Shown here: positions 17,327 through 26,017 of the stretch, one piece after another
How the letters are laid out: every line of letters starts with the position of its first letter
Position numbering within the stretch: the stretch's first letter is position 1
DNA from: Pseudomonas frederiksbergensis
GTDB lineage: Bacteria; Pseudomonadota; Gammaproteobacteria; Pseudomonadales; Pseudomonadaceae
NCBI RefSeq assembly: GCF_000802155.2
Contig: NZ_JQGJ02000014.1
Location: 1 to 64,000 of the forward strand
Length of the DNA stretch: 64,000 nucleotides
Direction of reading: 5' to 3'
Notes under the pieces: generated by a model
What the model saw: the letters and a program-made list of their open reading frames with translations, nothing else
Databases searched by the model: none
What the model was told of the DNA's origin: nothing
Translations under genes and position numbers: made by a program

Positions 17327-17917
17327 ATGTTCAAGCGGTCTTTCTCCCACGTTGTCACCACCATGCTCCTGGCCTGCGCCGCGCTGCCGGCCCAGGCCGA
17401 CTGGTACCTGGACGGTGAATCCTCGCGGCTCTCCTTCATCAGCAGCAAAAACGGCAATGTCTCCGAGGTCCAGCGGTTCCTGGTGCTTCACGGCCAAGTC
17501 CAGCCCAAGGGCCTGGCACGGCTGGAGGTCGAACTCGAATCCATCAACAGCGGCATTCCCCTGCGGGACGAGCGCATGCGCGCCGAGCTGTTCGAGATCA
17601 AGCGGTTTGCAGAAGCCACCATTACTGCGCAGCTCGACTTGATACCCATCCAGGACCTGGCCAACGGCGCGCAACTGGAGTTGCGCCTGCCGGTGACAGT
17701 GGACCTGCACGGCAAGCAGCACGAATACAATGTGCAGCTGCTGGCGACTCGCCTGGATGAGCGCCGTTTCCAAGTGGTCACCCTGGAGCCGGTGGTGCTC
17801 AACGCGGCGGATTTCGATCTGGCGCCGGGCCTGGAAAAGCTGCGCAACCTGGCCGGATTGTCGACCATCAGCCTGTCGGTGCCGGTGAATGCGGTGCTGA
17901 TTTTCACGGCGCGCTGA
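17327..17917 (+). CDS. YceI-family periplasmic lipid-binding protein
   Basis: A 196-residue protein with a signal peptide cleaved after PAQA at residue 24. The mature chain is a YceI beta-barrel: it begins DWYLDGESSRLSFISSKNG, continues with VELESINSGIPLRDERMRAELFEIKRFAEATI, and ends in repeating beta strands. YceI proteins bind isoprenoid or fatty-acyl chains in the periplasm, and their substrates vary. I used the ATG at 17327 because it alone gives a signal peptide. The next gene, a phospholipase D-type synthase, starts one base after its stop, suggesting an operon connected with envelope lipids. Confidence 0.88.
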   Translation: MFKRSFSHVVTTMLLACAALPAQADWYLDGESSRLSFISSKNGNVSEVQRFLVLHGQVQPKGLARLEVELESINSGIPLRDERMRAELFEIKRFAEATITAQLDLIPIQDLANGAQLELRLPVTVDLHGKQHEYNVQLLATRLDERRFQVVTLEPVVLNAADFDLAPGLEKLRNLAGLSTISLSVPVNAVLIFTAR

Positions 17918-17918
17918 C

Positions 17919-19076
17919 ATGAGCGGCCCGGTCTTTCCCTGGCGTGAAGGCAATCGCTTCGAACTGTTGATCGACGGCCCGCAGTTTTTCCCGCGCATGC
18001 TGGTGGAGATCGCCCGCGCCCAGGAGCAGGTCGAACTGGAGTTGTACCTGGTGGAAGCGGGTGCCTGCGCCGAGGCGATGGTCCAGGCCCTTGTCCAGGC
18101 CGCCGAGCGCGGTGTTCGCGTGCGCTGCCTGTTCGATGACTATGGCAGCCTGGCGTTTACCCTGGGCCTGCGCAATCGCCTGATCCAGGCGGGCGTCGAG
18201 CTGCGCTTTTATAACCGCCTGAGTTGGCGCCGCTGGGTACGCAATCTCTACCGCGATCACCGCAAGCTGCTGCTGGTCGATCAACGCCTGGCGGTGGTGG
18301 GCGGCACCGGGGTCACCGACGAGTTCTGGAACCCTTTGGACGACCGCAGCGACTGGCATGAAGTGATGGTGGAAATCGTCGGCCCGCTGGTGCTCGACTG
18401 GCAGTTGCTGTTCGATCGCCAGTGGCTTGCCAACCGTCATCGGCGGGCCTGGAAGCCGGCGTCCAATTTCGGCTTGCCGCGTCTGCCCCGCGTTCCGCCG
18501 GTGGGCGAAGGCATGGGCCGGGTGGCGTATGCCGACGCCCGCCAGCATCGCGACATCCTGCAATCGCTGTCACGGGCATTGAACAGTGGCCAGAAACGCA
18601 TCTGGATGGCCACGCCCTATTTCCTGCCGACCTGGAACGTGCGCCGCTCGCTGCGCAAGGCCGCGGCGCGGGGCATCGATGTGCGGCTGTTGCTGACCGG
18701 TCCGCGCACCGATCATCCGTCGGTGCGATATGCAGGCCATCGCTACTACCCTCGCTTGCTCAAGGCCGGGGTCAAAATCTATGAATACCAGCCTTGCTTC
18801 CTGCACTTGAAAATGGTGCTGGTGGACGATTGGGTCAGTATCGGCTCGTGCAATTTCGATCACTGGAACCTGCGGTTCAACCTCGAAGCCAACCTCGAAG
18901 CCCTCGACTCCAGGCTCAGCAGCGCCGTGGCCGCCAGTTTCGAGCGGGATTTTGAGCAGAGCCTGCAAGTGAGCCTCGACACTTGGCAGCGTCGGCCGCT
19001 GTGGAAGCGGTTCAAGCAGCGGTTATGGGGGCTGGTGGATCGGGTGGTGGTGAACCTGTTGGATCGGCGAGGCTGA
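17919..19076 (+). CDS. Cardiolipin synthase ClsB-like (phospholipase D superfamily)
   Basis: A 385-residue enzyme with two HKD motifs: HRKLLLVD (H114, K116, D121) and HLKMVLVD (H296, K298, D303). Both are followed by the usual G-[GS]-x-N/F-D context (VGGTGVTDEFW and IGSCNFDHWN). There are no N-terminal transmembrane helices, which fits ClsB rather than ClsA. It should make cardiolipin or a related phosphatidyl transfer product at the inner membrane. It follows the YceI gene without a gap. The exact donor and acceptor lipids are not determined by sequence. Confidence 0.85.
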   Translation: MSGPVFPWREGNRFELLIDGPQFFPRMLVEIARAQEQVELELYLVEAGACAEAMVQALVQAAERGVRVRCLFDDYGSLAFTLGLRNRLIQAGVELRFYNRLSWRRWVRNLYRDHRKLLLVDQRLAVVGGTGVTDEFWNPLDDRSDWHEVMVEIVGPLVLDWQLLFDRQWLANRHRRAWKPASNFGLPRLPRVPPVGEGMGRVAYADARQHRDILQSLSRALNSGQKRIWMATPYFLPTWNVRRSLRKAAARGIDVRLLLTGPRTDHPSVRYAGHRYYPRLLKAGVKIYEYQPCFLHLKMVLVDDWVSIGSCNFDHWNLRFNLEANLEALDSRLSSAVAASFERDFEQSLQVSLDTWQRRPLWKRFKQRLWGLVDRVVVNLLDRRG

Positions 19077-19099
19077 GCGTCCACCGCAAGACCAAGTGA

Positions 19100-19125
19100 G
19101 GAGCGAGCAAGCCCGCTCCCACGGG
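19100..19125 (-). repeat. REP-like hairpin
   Basis: GGAGCGAGCAAGCCCGCTCC lies between the convergent phospholipase D-type gene and bglX. Confidence 0.6.
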
Positions 19126-19144
19126 GTATTGCGGTATTGCTGAA

Positions 19145-21436
19145 TCAGAGCAACTCGAAACTCTGCTGCTTCACATCCTGGGAATCCAGGCCGATCTGCA
19201 CATTGAACTTGCCCGGTTCCGCGGCGTACTTGAGCTGGGCGTTGAAGAACTTCAGGTCGTCTTCGGTAATAGTGAAGTGAATGACCTTCTTCTCGCCGGC
19301 CTTGAGCATCACCTTGCGGAAGTTCTTCAGCTCTTTCACCGGGCGGATGATCGAGCCGGTGACGTCCTGGATGTACAGCTGCACCACGGTTTCGCCGTCG
19401 CGCTCGCCGGTGTTTTCCAAGGTGATGCTGGCATCAAGCTTGCCGGTCTTGTTCAGTGTGGTGGACGACAGGGCCATGTCCGACAGGCTGAACGTCGTGT
19501 AGCTCAGGCCGTAGCCGAACGGGTAGAGCGGGCCGGTGGTGTCGTCGAAGTATTGGGAGGTGTAGTTGCCTGGTTTGCCCGGCGTGAACGGCCGACCGAT
19601 GCTCAGATGGTTGTAGTAGGTAGGAATCTGGCCAACCGAGCGAGGGAAGGTGATCGGCAGCTTGCCCGATGGGTTGTAGTCGCCGAACAGCACGTCCGCG
19701 ATGGCGTTGCCGCCTTCGGTGCCGCTGAACCAGGTTTCCAGAATCGCATCGGCCTGCTGCTTTTCTTCCAGCAACGACAATGGACGGCCGTTCATCAATA
19801 CCAGCACCAACGGCTTGCCAGTGGCCTTCAGGGCCTTGATCAGCTCGCGCTGGCTGGCGGGGATGTTCAGCTCTGTGCGGCTTGACGATTCATGGGACAT
19901 GCCACGGGACTCGCCCACGGCGGCCACGACCACGTCTGCTTCCTTGGCGGCTTTCACTGCTTCATCGATCAATACCTGGGCCGGACGCGGGTCGTCCACG
20001 ACTTCAGGGGCGTCGAAGTTGAGGAAGTTCAAGTAGTCGAGGACCTTCTTGTCGCCGGTGATATTGGCCCCACGGGCGTAGATCAGCTTCGACTCGTCGC
20101 CCAATGCGCGGGCCATGCCGTCGTACACGGTGACCGACAGCGCCGGACGCCCGGCGGCGGCCCAACTGCCCATCATATCGATCGGCGCCTTGGCCAGCGG
20201 GCCGACCAGGGCGATCTTCGCGGTTTTCTTCAACGGCAGGGTCTGGTTGCGGTTTTCCAGCAGGACCAGGCTGCGGCGCGCTACGTCGCGAGCATCGGCG
20301 CGGTGCATGCGACTGTCGGCGTAGACGTCGGCCGGGTCATCCTCGGCCTTGCCGATTCGCAGGTACGGATCCTTGAACAGGCCCATGTCGTACTTGGCGG
20401 CCAGCACTTCACGCACCGCATTGTCGATGTCGCTCTGTTCGATCTCGCCGGCCTTGAGCAGCCCCGGCAGTTCCTTGCCGTAGAGCGAGTCGTTCATGCT
20501 CATGTCGATGCCGGCCTTGATCGCCAGTTTGGCTGCTTCGCGGCCGTCCCGGGCGACGCCGTGCTTGATCAACTCGAAAATCGCGCCATGGTCGCTGACG
20601 GCCAGGCCCTTGAAGCCCCATTCCTTGCGCAACAGGTCGTGCATCAGCCAAGTGTTGGCGGTGGCCGGTACGCCGTTGATGGAGTTGAGCGCGACCATCA
20701 CCCCGCCGGCGCCGGCGTCAATGGCGGCGCGATAGGGCGGCAGGTAGTCCTGGTACATTTTCACCGGGCTCATGTCCACGGTGTTGTAGTCCCGGCCGCC
20801 TTCAACGGCGCCATACAGGGCGAAATGCTTGACGCTGGCCATGATGCTGTCGGCCGCGTTGGCACCGGTGCCCTGGAACGCCTTGACCATCACCCCGGCA
20901 ATGCGCGACACCAGGTAAGTGTCTTCGCCGAAGCCTTCGGAGGTCCGGCCCCAGCGTGGGTCACGGGAAATGTCGACCATGGGCGCGAAGGTGATGTCCA
21001 GGCTGTCGGCCGCCGCTTCCTTGGCTGCGACGCGGCCTGAGCGGTAGATGGCGTCCATGTCCCAGCTCGAAGCCAGGGCCAGGGGAATCGGGAAAATCGT
21101 GCGGTGGCCATGGATCACGTCATAGGCGAAGAACATCGGGATCTTCAGCCGGCTGCGCATGGCCGCGTCCTGCATCGGACGGTTCTCATCGCGCGTGATG
21201 GAGTTGAATGTGCCACCGATGTTGCCTGCGGCGATCTCCTTGCGGATCATCTCCCGGGGCATCTCCGGGCCGATGCTGATCAGGCGCAGCTGGCCGATCT
21301 TTTCTTCGAGGGTCATCTGCTTCATCAGGTTGCTGATGAAGGCGTCCTTGTTCTCTATGGGGGCTGGCAGGTTGTCGGCTAATACGGATTGACTGGCCAG
21401 AGTGACAAACAGGCCCAGCAAACACAGCTTCTTCAT
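19145..21436 (-). CDS. bglX: Periplasmic beta-glucosidase, glycoside hydrolase family 3
   Basis: A 763-residue GH3 enzyme of the BglX type with a signal peptide (cleavage after VLA, residue 20). The N-terminal TIM barrel holds the KH motif (K203-H204) and the nucleophile Asp282 in LAVSDHGAIFEL. The alpha/beta sandwich domain covers about 390-610, and a fibronectin-III-like C-terminal domain covers about 650-760. It hydrolyses beta-linked glucosides in the periplasm. Length and domain order are complete. It is a single gene, divergent from lemA. Confidence 0.93.
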   Translation of the reverse strand: MKKLCLLGLFVTLASQSVLADNLPAPIENKDAFISNLMKQMTLEEKIGQLRLISIGPEMPREMIRKEIAAGNIGGTFNSITRDENRPMQDAAMRSRLKIPMFFAYDVIHGHRTIFPIPLALASSWDMDAIYRSGRVAAKEAAADSLDITFAPMVDISRDPRWGRTSEGFGEDTYLVSRIAGVMVKAFQGTGANAADSIMASVKHFALYGAVEGGRDYNTVDMSPVKMYQDYLPPYRAAIDAGAGGVMVALNSINGVPATANTWLMHDLLRKEWGFKGLAVSDHGAIFELIKHGVARDGREAAKLAIKAGIDMSMNDSLYGKELPGLLKAGEIEQSDIDNAVREVLAAKYDMGLFKDPYLRIGKAEDDPADVYADSRMHRADARDVARRSLVLLENRNQTLPLKKTAKIALVGPLAKAPIDMMGSWAAAGRPALSVTVYDGMARALGDESKLIYARGANITGDKKVLDYLNFLNFDAPEVVDDPRPAQVLIDEAVKAAKEADVVVAAVGESRGMSHESSSRTELNIPASQRELIKALKATGKPLVLVLMNGRPLSLLEEKQQADAILETWFSGTEGGNAIADVLFGDYNPSGKLPITFPRSVGQIPTYYNHLSIGRPFTPGKPGNYTSQYFDDTTGPLYPFGYGLSYTTFSLSDMALSSTTLNKTGKLDASITLENTGERDGETVVQLYIQDVTGSIIRPVKELKNFRKVMLKAGEKKVIHFTITEDDLKFFNAQLKYAAEPGKFNVQIGLDSQDVKQQSFELL

Positions 21437-21696
21437 GAATAATTTTCTCGCAAGCCTAAAGGGCGTTGATCAGGACACGCCGGTCAGCCTAAATGTGAGG
21501 AGCGGCTATTGTTGTTCAGGTGTGATCAATTCAATGCAGCACACTTTCGAACCTGTGCCGATGAACTTAGTTTCGCACCGCGCATCTTTTAGCCCATAGA
21601 CCCGATTCGATCCAGTGCGGCGGCGATTATGCCCCAGACACCGGCAAGATAGGTGGCGGTGTTTTTTTTATGCAATGCAAGGGAGAGCTCGACCTG

Positions 21697-22305
21697 ATGA
21701 ATCCACGACTGAACCACCCTCGCGGCCTGCAAATGCTGGCGCTGATGTTATTCACCACGCTATTGGCCGGTTGCGGTATCAACAACATCCCGACCCTGGA
21801 CGAGCAGGCCAAGGCGGCCTGGGGCCAAGTGCAAAATCAATATCAGCGCCGTGCCGACCTGATTCCCAACCTGGTGGAAACCGTAAAGGGGTATGCCCAG
21901 CATGAGCAGGAAACCCTGACGGCGGTGATCGAAGCCCGGGCCAAGGCCACTTCGATCCAGGTCGATGCCAGCACGCTGGATAACCCGGAGAAACTCAAGC
22001 AATTCCAGCAAGCCCAGGATCAGTTGAGTGGCGCATTGAGCCGCTTGATGGTGGTGTCCGAGCGCTACCCGGACCTGAAGGCCAACCAGAACTTCCTGGC
22101 GCTGCAATCGCAACTCGAAGGCACCGAGAACCGCATCGCCGTGGCGCGTCGCGACTTCATCCTCGCGGTGCAAAAGTACAACACCGAGATCCGCACCTTC
22201 CCGGGACGCCTTTGGCACAGCGTGTTGTACAGCGATTTACCGATTCGCGAGACGTTCGAGGCCACCAGCCCGAATGCCGAGAAAGCCCCTGAAGTGAAGT
22301 TCTGA
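21697..22305 (+). CDS. lemA: LemA family lipoprotein
   Basis: A 202-residue LemA protein. I use the Met at 21697, which has GGGAGAG upstream and gives a lipoprotein signal with lipobox LLAGC at Cys26; a longer frame begins 27 bases earlier. The family helix-rich domain shows NNIPTLDEQAKAAWGQVQNQYQRRADLIPNLVETVKGY and then AVARRDFILAVQKYN. LemA proteins are envelope-associated and of uncertain function. Two TPM-domain genes follow in the same direction, an association seen in many bacteria. This is not the GacS sensor that was once also called LemA in Pseudomonas. Confidence 0.92.
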   Translation: MNPRLNHPRGLQMLALMLFTTLLAGCGINNIPTLDEQAKAAWGQVQNQYQRRADLIPNLVETVKGYAQHEQETLTAVIEARAKATSIQVDASTLDNPEKLKQFQQAQDQLSGALSRLMVVSERYPDLKANQNFLALQSQLEGTENRIAVARRDFILAVQKYNTEIRTFPGRLWHSVLYSDLPIRETFEATSPNAEKAPEVKF

Positions 22306-22310
22306 AAAAA

Positions 22311-22338
22311 CTGTGGGAGCGGGCTCACTCCCACACAG
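22311..22338 (+). repeat. REP-like hairpin in the lemA-TPM gap
   Basis: CTGTGGGAGCGGGCTCACTC and its following CCACACAG fold into a hairpin directly ahead of the next start codon (22347). It may also affect the distal genes by attenuation. Confidence 0.5.
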
Positions 22339-22346
22339 GAGTTGCG

Positions 22347-23096
22347 ATGCGAGTGTTGAAGTTTGGCCTGGTGCTGTTGCTCTGGGTATTTGCAGCCACC
22401 GCCCAGGCCCAATTGAGCTTCCCGGCGCTGACCGGCCGGGTGGTGGACACCGCCCAGATGCTCGATCCGTCGGTGCGCTCGCAACTCGATGCGCAACTCA
22501 AGGCCCATGAACAGGCAACCGGGGAACAAGTGGTCGTCGTCACGCTGGCCGATCTTCAAGGCGCCAGCATCGAAGACTTCGGCTACCAACTGGGCCGCCA
22601 CTGGGGCATCGGTCAAAAAGACAAGAACAACGGCGCGCTGCTGATCGTGGCGCGCGATGACCGTAGACTGCGCATCGAAGTAGGCTACGGCCTGGAGGAC
22701 CGCCTGACGGACGCCCAGAGTTCAGTGATCATCAACCAGGTGATCACTCCGGCGTTCAAGACGGGCAATTTCAACAAGGGCATCAGTGACGGCGTGGCGG
22801 CGATGCTCGTGGTATTGGGCGGCAGCCCCCTCGATGAACCGGCTGCGGCGTACAACGGGGATGGTCAGGACGAGGGCGACTTCGTCGAGCGCCACCCAGG
22901 GTTGTTCATCTTCCTGGCGATGCTTTTCATCCTGACGATATTTGTCTGCCAAATGCTCGGTATCCTGCCCAGCGGCGGCGGTTCCGGTGGTAGCAGTTAC
23001 AGAGGCGGCGGTGGTGGCTTCGGTGGCGGCGGGGGCGGCGGCTTCAGTGGTGGGGGAGGCAGTTTCGGTGGCGGTGGTTCGTCGGGCGGCTGGTGA
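22347..23096 (+). CDS. TPM-domain membrane protein (YgcG family)
   Basis: A 249-residue protein with a signal peptide (cleavage around AQA, residue 21). A TPM/YgcG domain follows (about 27-150: FPALTGRVVDTAQMLDP, VVVVTLADLQGASIEDFGYQLGRHWGIGQ, ALLIVARDDRRLRIEVGYGLE). One transmembrane helix is near 185-205, and the Gly-rich C-terminus ends in SSGGW. The Gly-rich tail after a TM helix is typical of this family. TPM domains in other organisms act as thylakoid repair factors or acid phosphatases; the bacterial role is unclear. It is the middle gene of the lemA cluster. Confidence 0.9.
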   Translation: MRVLKFGLVLLLWVFAATAQAQLSFPALTGRVVDTAQMLDPSVRSQLDAQLKAHEQATGEQVVVVTLADLQGASIEDFGYQLGRHWGIGQKDKNNGALLIVARDDRRLRIEVGYGLEDRLTDAQSSVIINQVITPAFKTGNFNKGISDGVAAMLVVLGGSPLDEPAAAYNGDGQDEGDFVERHPGLFIFLAMLFILTIFVCQMLGILPSGGGSGGSSYRGGGGGFGGGGGGGFSGGGGSFGGGGSSGGW

Positions 23097-23124
23097 CAAC
23101 AATAATGAGCGGATTTTTTAACAC

Positions 23125-23742
23125 ATGGCATTACTGACTGAACACGAACAGCGCAAAGTGGCCGAGGCCATCGCCCGGGTCGAGCGCGACACCGACGCCG
23201 AGCTGGTCACGGTGCTTGCCGCCCGCGCCGACGACTACGCCTACATCCCTTTGTTGTGGGCCAGCCTGCTGGCGCTGGTGGCTCCTGGCATCCTGCATTA
23301 CCTGACGGGCTGGTTGACTATGCACAGCCTGCTGTGGGTGCAGTGGGCCAGCTTCATCGTGTTGTGCCTGGTGTTTCGCATTCCTGCCATCACGACCCAC
23401 TTGATTCCTCGTTCCGTACGCCACTGGCGGGCTTCCAACCTGGCGCGCCGGCAATTCCTCGAACAGAACCTGCATCACACCGTCGGCAGCACCGGCATGC
23501 TCATCTTCGTCTGCGAGGCCGAGCGCTATGTGGAGATCCTGGTGGACGAAGGCATTTCCAAGCGACTCGACAACAGCCATTGGGATGCGATTGTCACTGC
23601 GTTTACCCAGCAGGTTCGCCAGGGGCAGACGTTGCAAGGTTTTGTGACCTGCATCGAGGCTTGCGGCGAACTGCTCAAGGAACACGTGCCGGTGACCCAT
23701 GCGCGTAATGAACTGCCGAATCGGTTGGTGGTGTTGGGCTGA
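23125..23742 (+). CDS. TPM-domain protein, shorter paralogue
   Basis: A 205-residue protein with an N-terminal EHEQRKVAEAIARVERDTDAELVTVLAARADDY segment typical of TPM domains. Two hydrophobic segments (about 47-72 and 77-93) are followed by SSTGMLIFVCEAERYVEILVDEGI-type and QQVRQGQTLQGFVTCIEACGELL parts. It lacks a signal peptide. The start at 23125 is 28 bases after the previous stop. It forms the third gene of the lemA-TPM-TPM cluster and may act in the same membrane process as its larger neighbour. Confidence 0.85.
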   Translation: MALLTEHEQRKVAEAIARVERDTDAELVTVLAARADDYAYIPLLWASLLALVAPGILHYLTGWLTMHSLLWVQWASFIVLCLVFRIPAITTHLIPRSVRHWRASNLARRQFLEQNLHHTVGSTGMLIFVCEAERYVEILVDEGISKRLDNSHWDAIVTAFTQQVRQGQTLQGFVTCIEACGELLKEHVPVTHARNELPNRLVVLG

Positions 23743-23764
23743 GTGATTTTCTGCCGGACACCGT

Positions 23765-23892
23765 CGTGGCGAGGGGATTTATCCCCGCTGGCAGCGTAGC
23801 CCCTTTAGTCGATAAGCGGTTATGGGTCGAGACCTGTCGTCTGATTCGGGTCTGTTGCGCAGCCCAACGGGGATAAATCCGCTCGCTACAGG
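23765..23892. repeat. Paired inverted repeat (GGGGATTTATCCCCG type)
   Basis: GTGGCGAGGGGATTTATCCC at 23765 and GGGGATAAATCCGCTCGC at about 23876-23890 are inverted copies of one repeat, about 75 bases apart. They form a BIME-like pair between the TPM cluster and the methyltransferase gene. Confidence 0.6.
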
Positions 23893-23972
23893 AAATTTCC
23901 CCGTGCCCCGGCATCGGATCCCCCCTAAAATACCCGCCATTCCCGATCCGCCCGCACCGAGGCCGCTTTTCC

Positions 23973-25190
23973 ATGTCCGCTACCGCAACTCCCGCCCGTC
24001 CTGCGCCGGATCACCACGCTCAGTTCATCGAACTGCTGCAAACCAGCCTCGATCAAAACGCGTTCATCAAGCTGGTGCTGGCCAAGTACGCCGGTGACGA
24101 ACCTGATCTGCAGCGGTTGATCATCAAGCAACTGACGGTCAAGGATCAGCCGTGCTTGTCCTTCGTCTACCGCTACAAGACGCGAGACATCACCAAGAAT
24201 TTTTCGCTGGCCGAAGGCGTGGAGACCGTCGCCGCGCTGTTGCCGGCTTCGTTCAAGAACGCGCATTTGCTGGCGGTCACCGACGAGGCGCAGCTGGAAT
24301 ACAGCAAGAAGGGCAAGAGCTCGCTGTTCAAGAGCAAGCCCCAGCAACTGCGGGAGGTGCCGTCCGCCGGGCACAACCGTGAGAAGAACCGCTTCCTCGA
24401 CCTGGGCCGGCCCTTTTTGGCCGACCTGGGCGTGACCAACCACAAACATGAGCTGATCCCGGCGATGTCGCGCAAGTGGAAGCAGATCAACAAGTTCATC
24501 GAGGTCTTCAGCCACGCCCTCACGTCTTCGCCATTGGCCTTGGACAAACCGGTGCGAGTCTCGGATTTCGGCTCGGGCAAGGGCTACCTGACCTTCGCCA
24601 TCCATGATTACCTGCGCAACACCTTGCAGGCCGAAGGCGTGGTCACCGGTGTCGAGCTGCGCGAGGATATGGTCAAGCTGTGCAACGAAGCCGCCGCCCG
24701 GCTCGAGCACCCGGGCCTGAGCTTCCAGCATGGCGACGTGCGCAGCGTGGCGCCGAGCGCGGTGGATGTGATGATCGCCTTGCACGCCTGCGACATTGCT
24801 ACCGACTATGCCATCCACATGGGCATCCGCTCGGGCGCCTCGATCATCATGTGCTCGCCGTGCTGCCACAAGCAGATCCGCCTGCAAATCCAGAGCCCGG
24901 CGCTGCTCAAGCCGATGTTGCAATACGGCCTCCATCTGGGCCAACAGGCGGAAATGGTCACCGACAGCCTGCGGGCCCTGTTTCTCGAAGCGTGTGGCTA
25001 CGAGACCAAGGTGTTCGAGTTCATTTCCCTGGACCACACCAACAAAAACAAGATGATCCTGGCCGTCAAGCGCGCCGAACCGGTGCAGCCGGCCGAACTG
25101 CTCGCCAAGATCGAAGAACTCAAGGCCTTCTACCACATCACCGAGCACTGCCTCGAAACGCTGCTGCGGGCAGATGGGTACCTTGCCTGA
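23973..25190 (+). CDS. Class I SAM-dependent methyltransferase (Methyltransf_32 type)
   Basis: A 405-residue cytoplasmic protein. The SAM-binding motif I is DFGSGKGYLTF at 198-208, followed by GVELREDMVKLCNEAA and VDVMIALHACDIATDYA. A conserved SPCCHK motif at 295-300 resembles the RNA-methyltransferase-like PF13679 group (related to eukaryotic METTL25-type proteins). The N-terminal 160 residues form a separate domain with a KKGKSSLFKSKPQQLREVPSAGHNREKNRF Lys-rich loop, which may bind RNA (inference). The substrate is unknown. It stands alone between repeat elements. Confidence 0.8.
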   Translation: MSATATPARPAPDHHAQFIELLQTSLDQNAFIKLVLAKYAGDEPDLQRLIIKQLTVKDQPCLSFVYRYKTRDITKNFSLAEGVETVAALLPASFKNAHLLAVTDEAQLEYSKKGKSSLFKSKPQQLREVPSAGHNREKNRFLDLGRPFLADLGVTNHKHELIPAMSRKWKQINKFIEVFSHALTSSPLALDKPVRVSDFGSGKGYLTFAIHDYLRNTLQAEGVVTGVELREDMVKLCNEAAARLEHPGLSFQHGDVRSVAPSAVDVMIALHACDIATDYAIHMGIRSGASIIMCSPCCHKQIRLQIQSPALLKPMLQYGLHLGQQAEMVTDSLRALFLEACGYETKVFEFISLDHTNKNKMILAVKRAEPVQPAELLAKIEELKAFYHITEHCLETLLRADGYLA

Positions 25191-25207
25191 CAACACCGAC
25201 CGGAACC

Positions 25208-25298
25208 CTGTGGGAGCGAGACCGCTCGCGAAGCACGGAAACGCGGTGCGCCTGACAACCCGCGCCGCCTGATTCGCGAGCGGGCTCGCTCCCACAAA
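25208..25298. repeat. REP pair (BIME-like)
   Basis: TGTGGGAGCGAGACCGCTCG at about 25209 and CGCGAGCGGGCTCGCTCCCA at about 25274 face each other. They form a large inverted repeat in the gap before the DJ-1 gene. Confidence 0.75.
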
Positions 25299-25421
25299 TG
25301 TTCACCGTCAGCGCGCTACGATGCAGCCCGTCAGCTCGCGGCGAGGATTTGCCCCCGTTCTGTTACAGCGGACTACCTTTAATGCGTTCATTCCTCCACG
25401 CATTCCAAAGGAGCCCATTCC

Positions 25422-26003
25422 ATGGCCGCCAAGAAAATCCTCATGCTGGTCGGCGATTACGTCGAAGATTACGAAGTCATGGTGCCGTTCCAGGCCTTGC
25501 AGATGGTCGGCCACACCGTCCATGCCGTCTGCCCGGACAAGACGTCTGGGCAGACTGTCCGCACGGCGATTCATGACTTCGAGGGCGACCAGACCTACAG
25601 CGAAAAACCAGGACATCTGTTCGCCCTCAACCATGACTTCGCCGGCGTCGAGGCGACCGACTACGATGCGTTGCTGGTGCCAGGCGGTCGAGCGCCGGAA
25701 TACTTGCGACTGAACGAAAAAGTCCTGCAACTGGTGCGCGATTTCGACATGGCGGGAAAGCCGATCGCGGCGGTGTGCCACGGTGCGCAGTTGCTGGCGG
25801 CGGCGGGCATCCTGGAAGGGCGCGAGTGCAGCGCCTATCCGGCCTGTGCCCCGGAAGTGCGCTTGGCTGGCGGGACGTTCATCGACATCCCGGTGACCGA
25901 AGGCCACGTCCAGGGCAACCTGGCCACGGCACCGGCCTGGCCGGCGCACCCGAATTGGCTGGCGGGGTTCCTGACGTTGCTCGGTACGGCGATTACCTTG
26001 TAG
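25422..26003 (+). CDS. DJ-1/PfpI family protein
   Basis: A 193-residue protein of the DJ-1/PfpI superfamily. The nucleophile elbow is AAVCHGAQLLAAAG with Cys119-His120, and an upstream Glu (YVEDYE, near residue 15) matches the residue that tunes the cysteine. Members act as glyoxalase III or deglycase-like enzymes or as stress chaperones; this one resembles the PfpI/YhbO group most. The start at 25422 follows AAAGGAG. It is convergent with the DUF4917 gene, and no operon partner is seen. Confidence 0.88.
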   Translation: MAAKKILMLVGDYVEDYEVMVPFQALQMVGHTVHAVCPDKTSGQTVRTAIHDFEGDQTYSEKPGHLFALNHDFAGVEATDYDALLVPGGRAPEYLRLNEKVLQLVRDFDMAGKPIAAVCHGAQLLAAAGILEGRECSAYPACAPEVRLAGGTFIDIPVTEGHVQGNLATAPAWPAHPNWLAGFLTLLGTAITL

Positions 26004-26017
26004 GCGCCATCGAGAGG

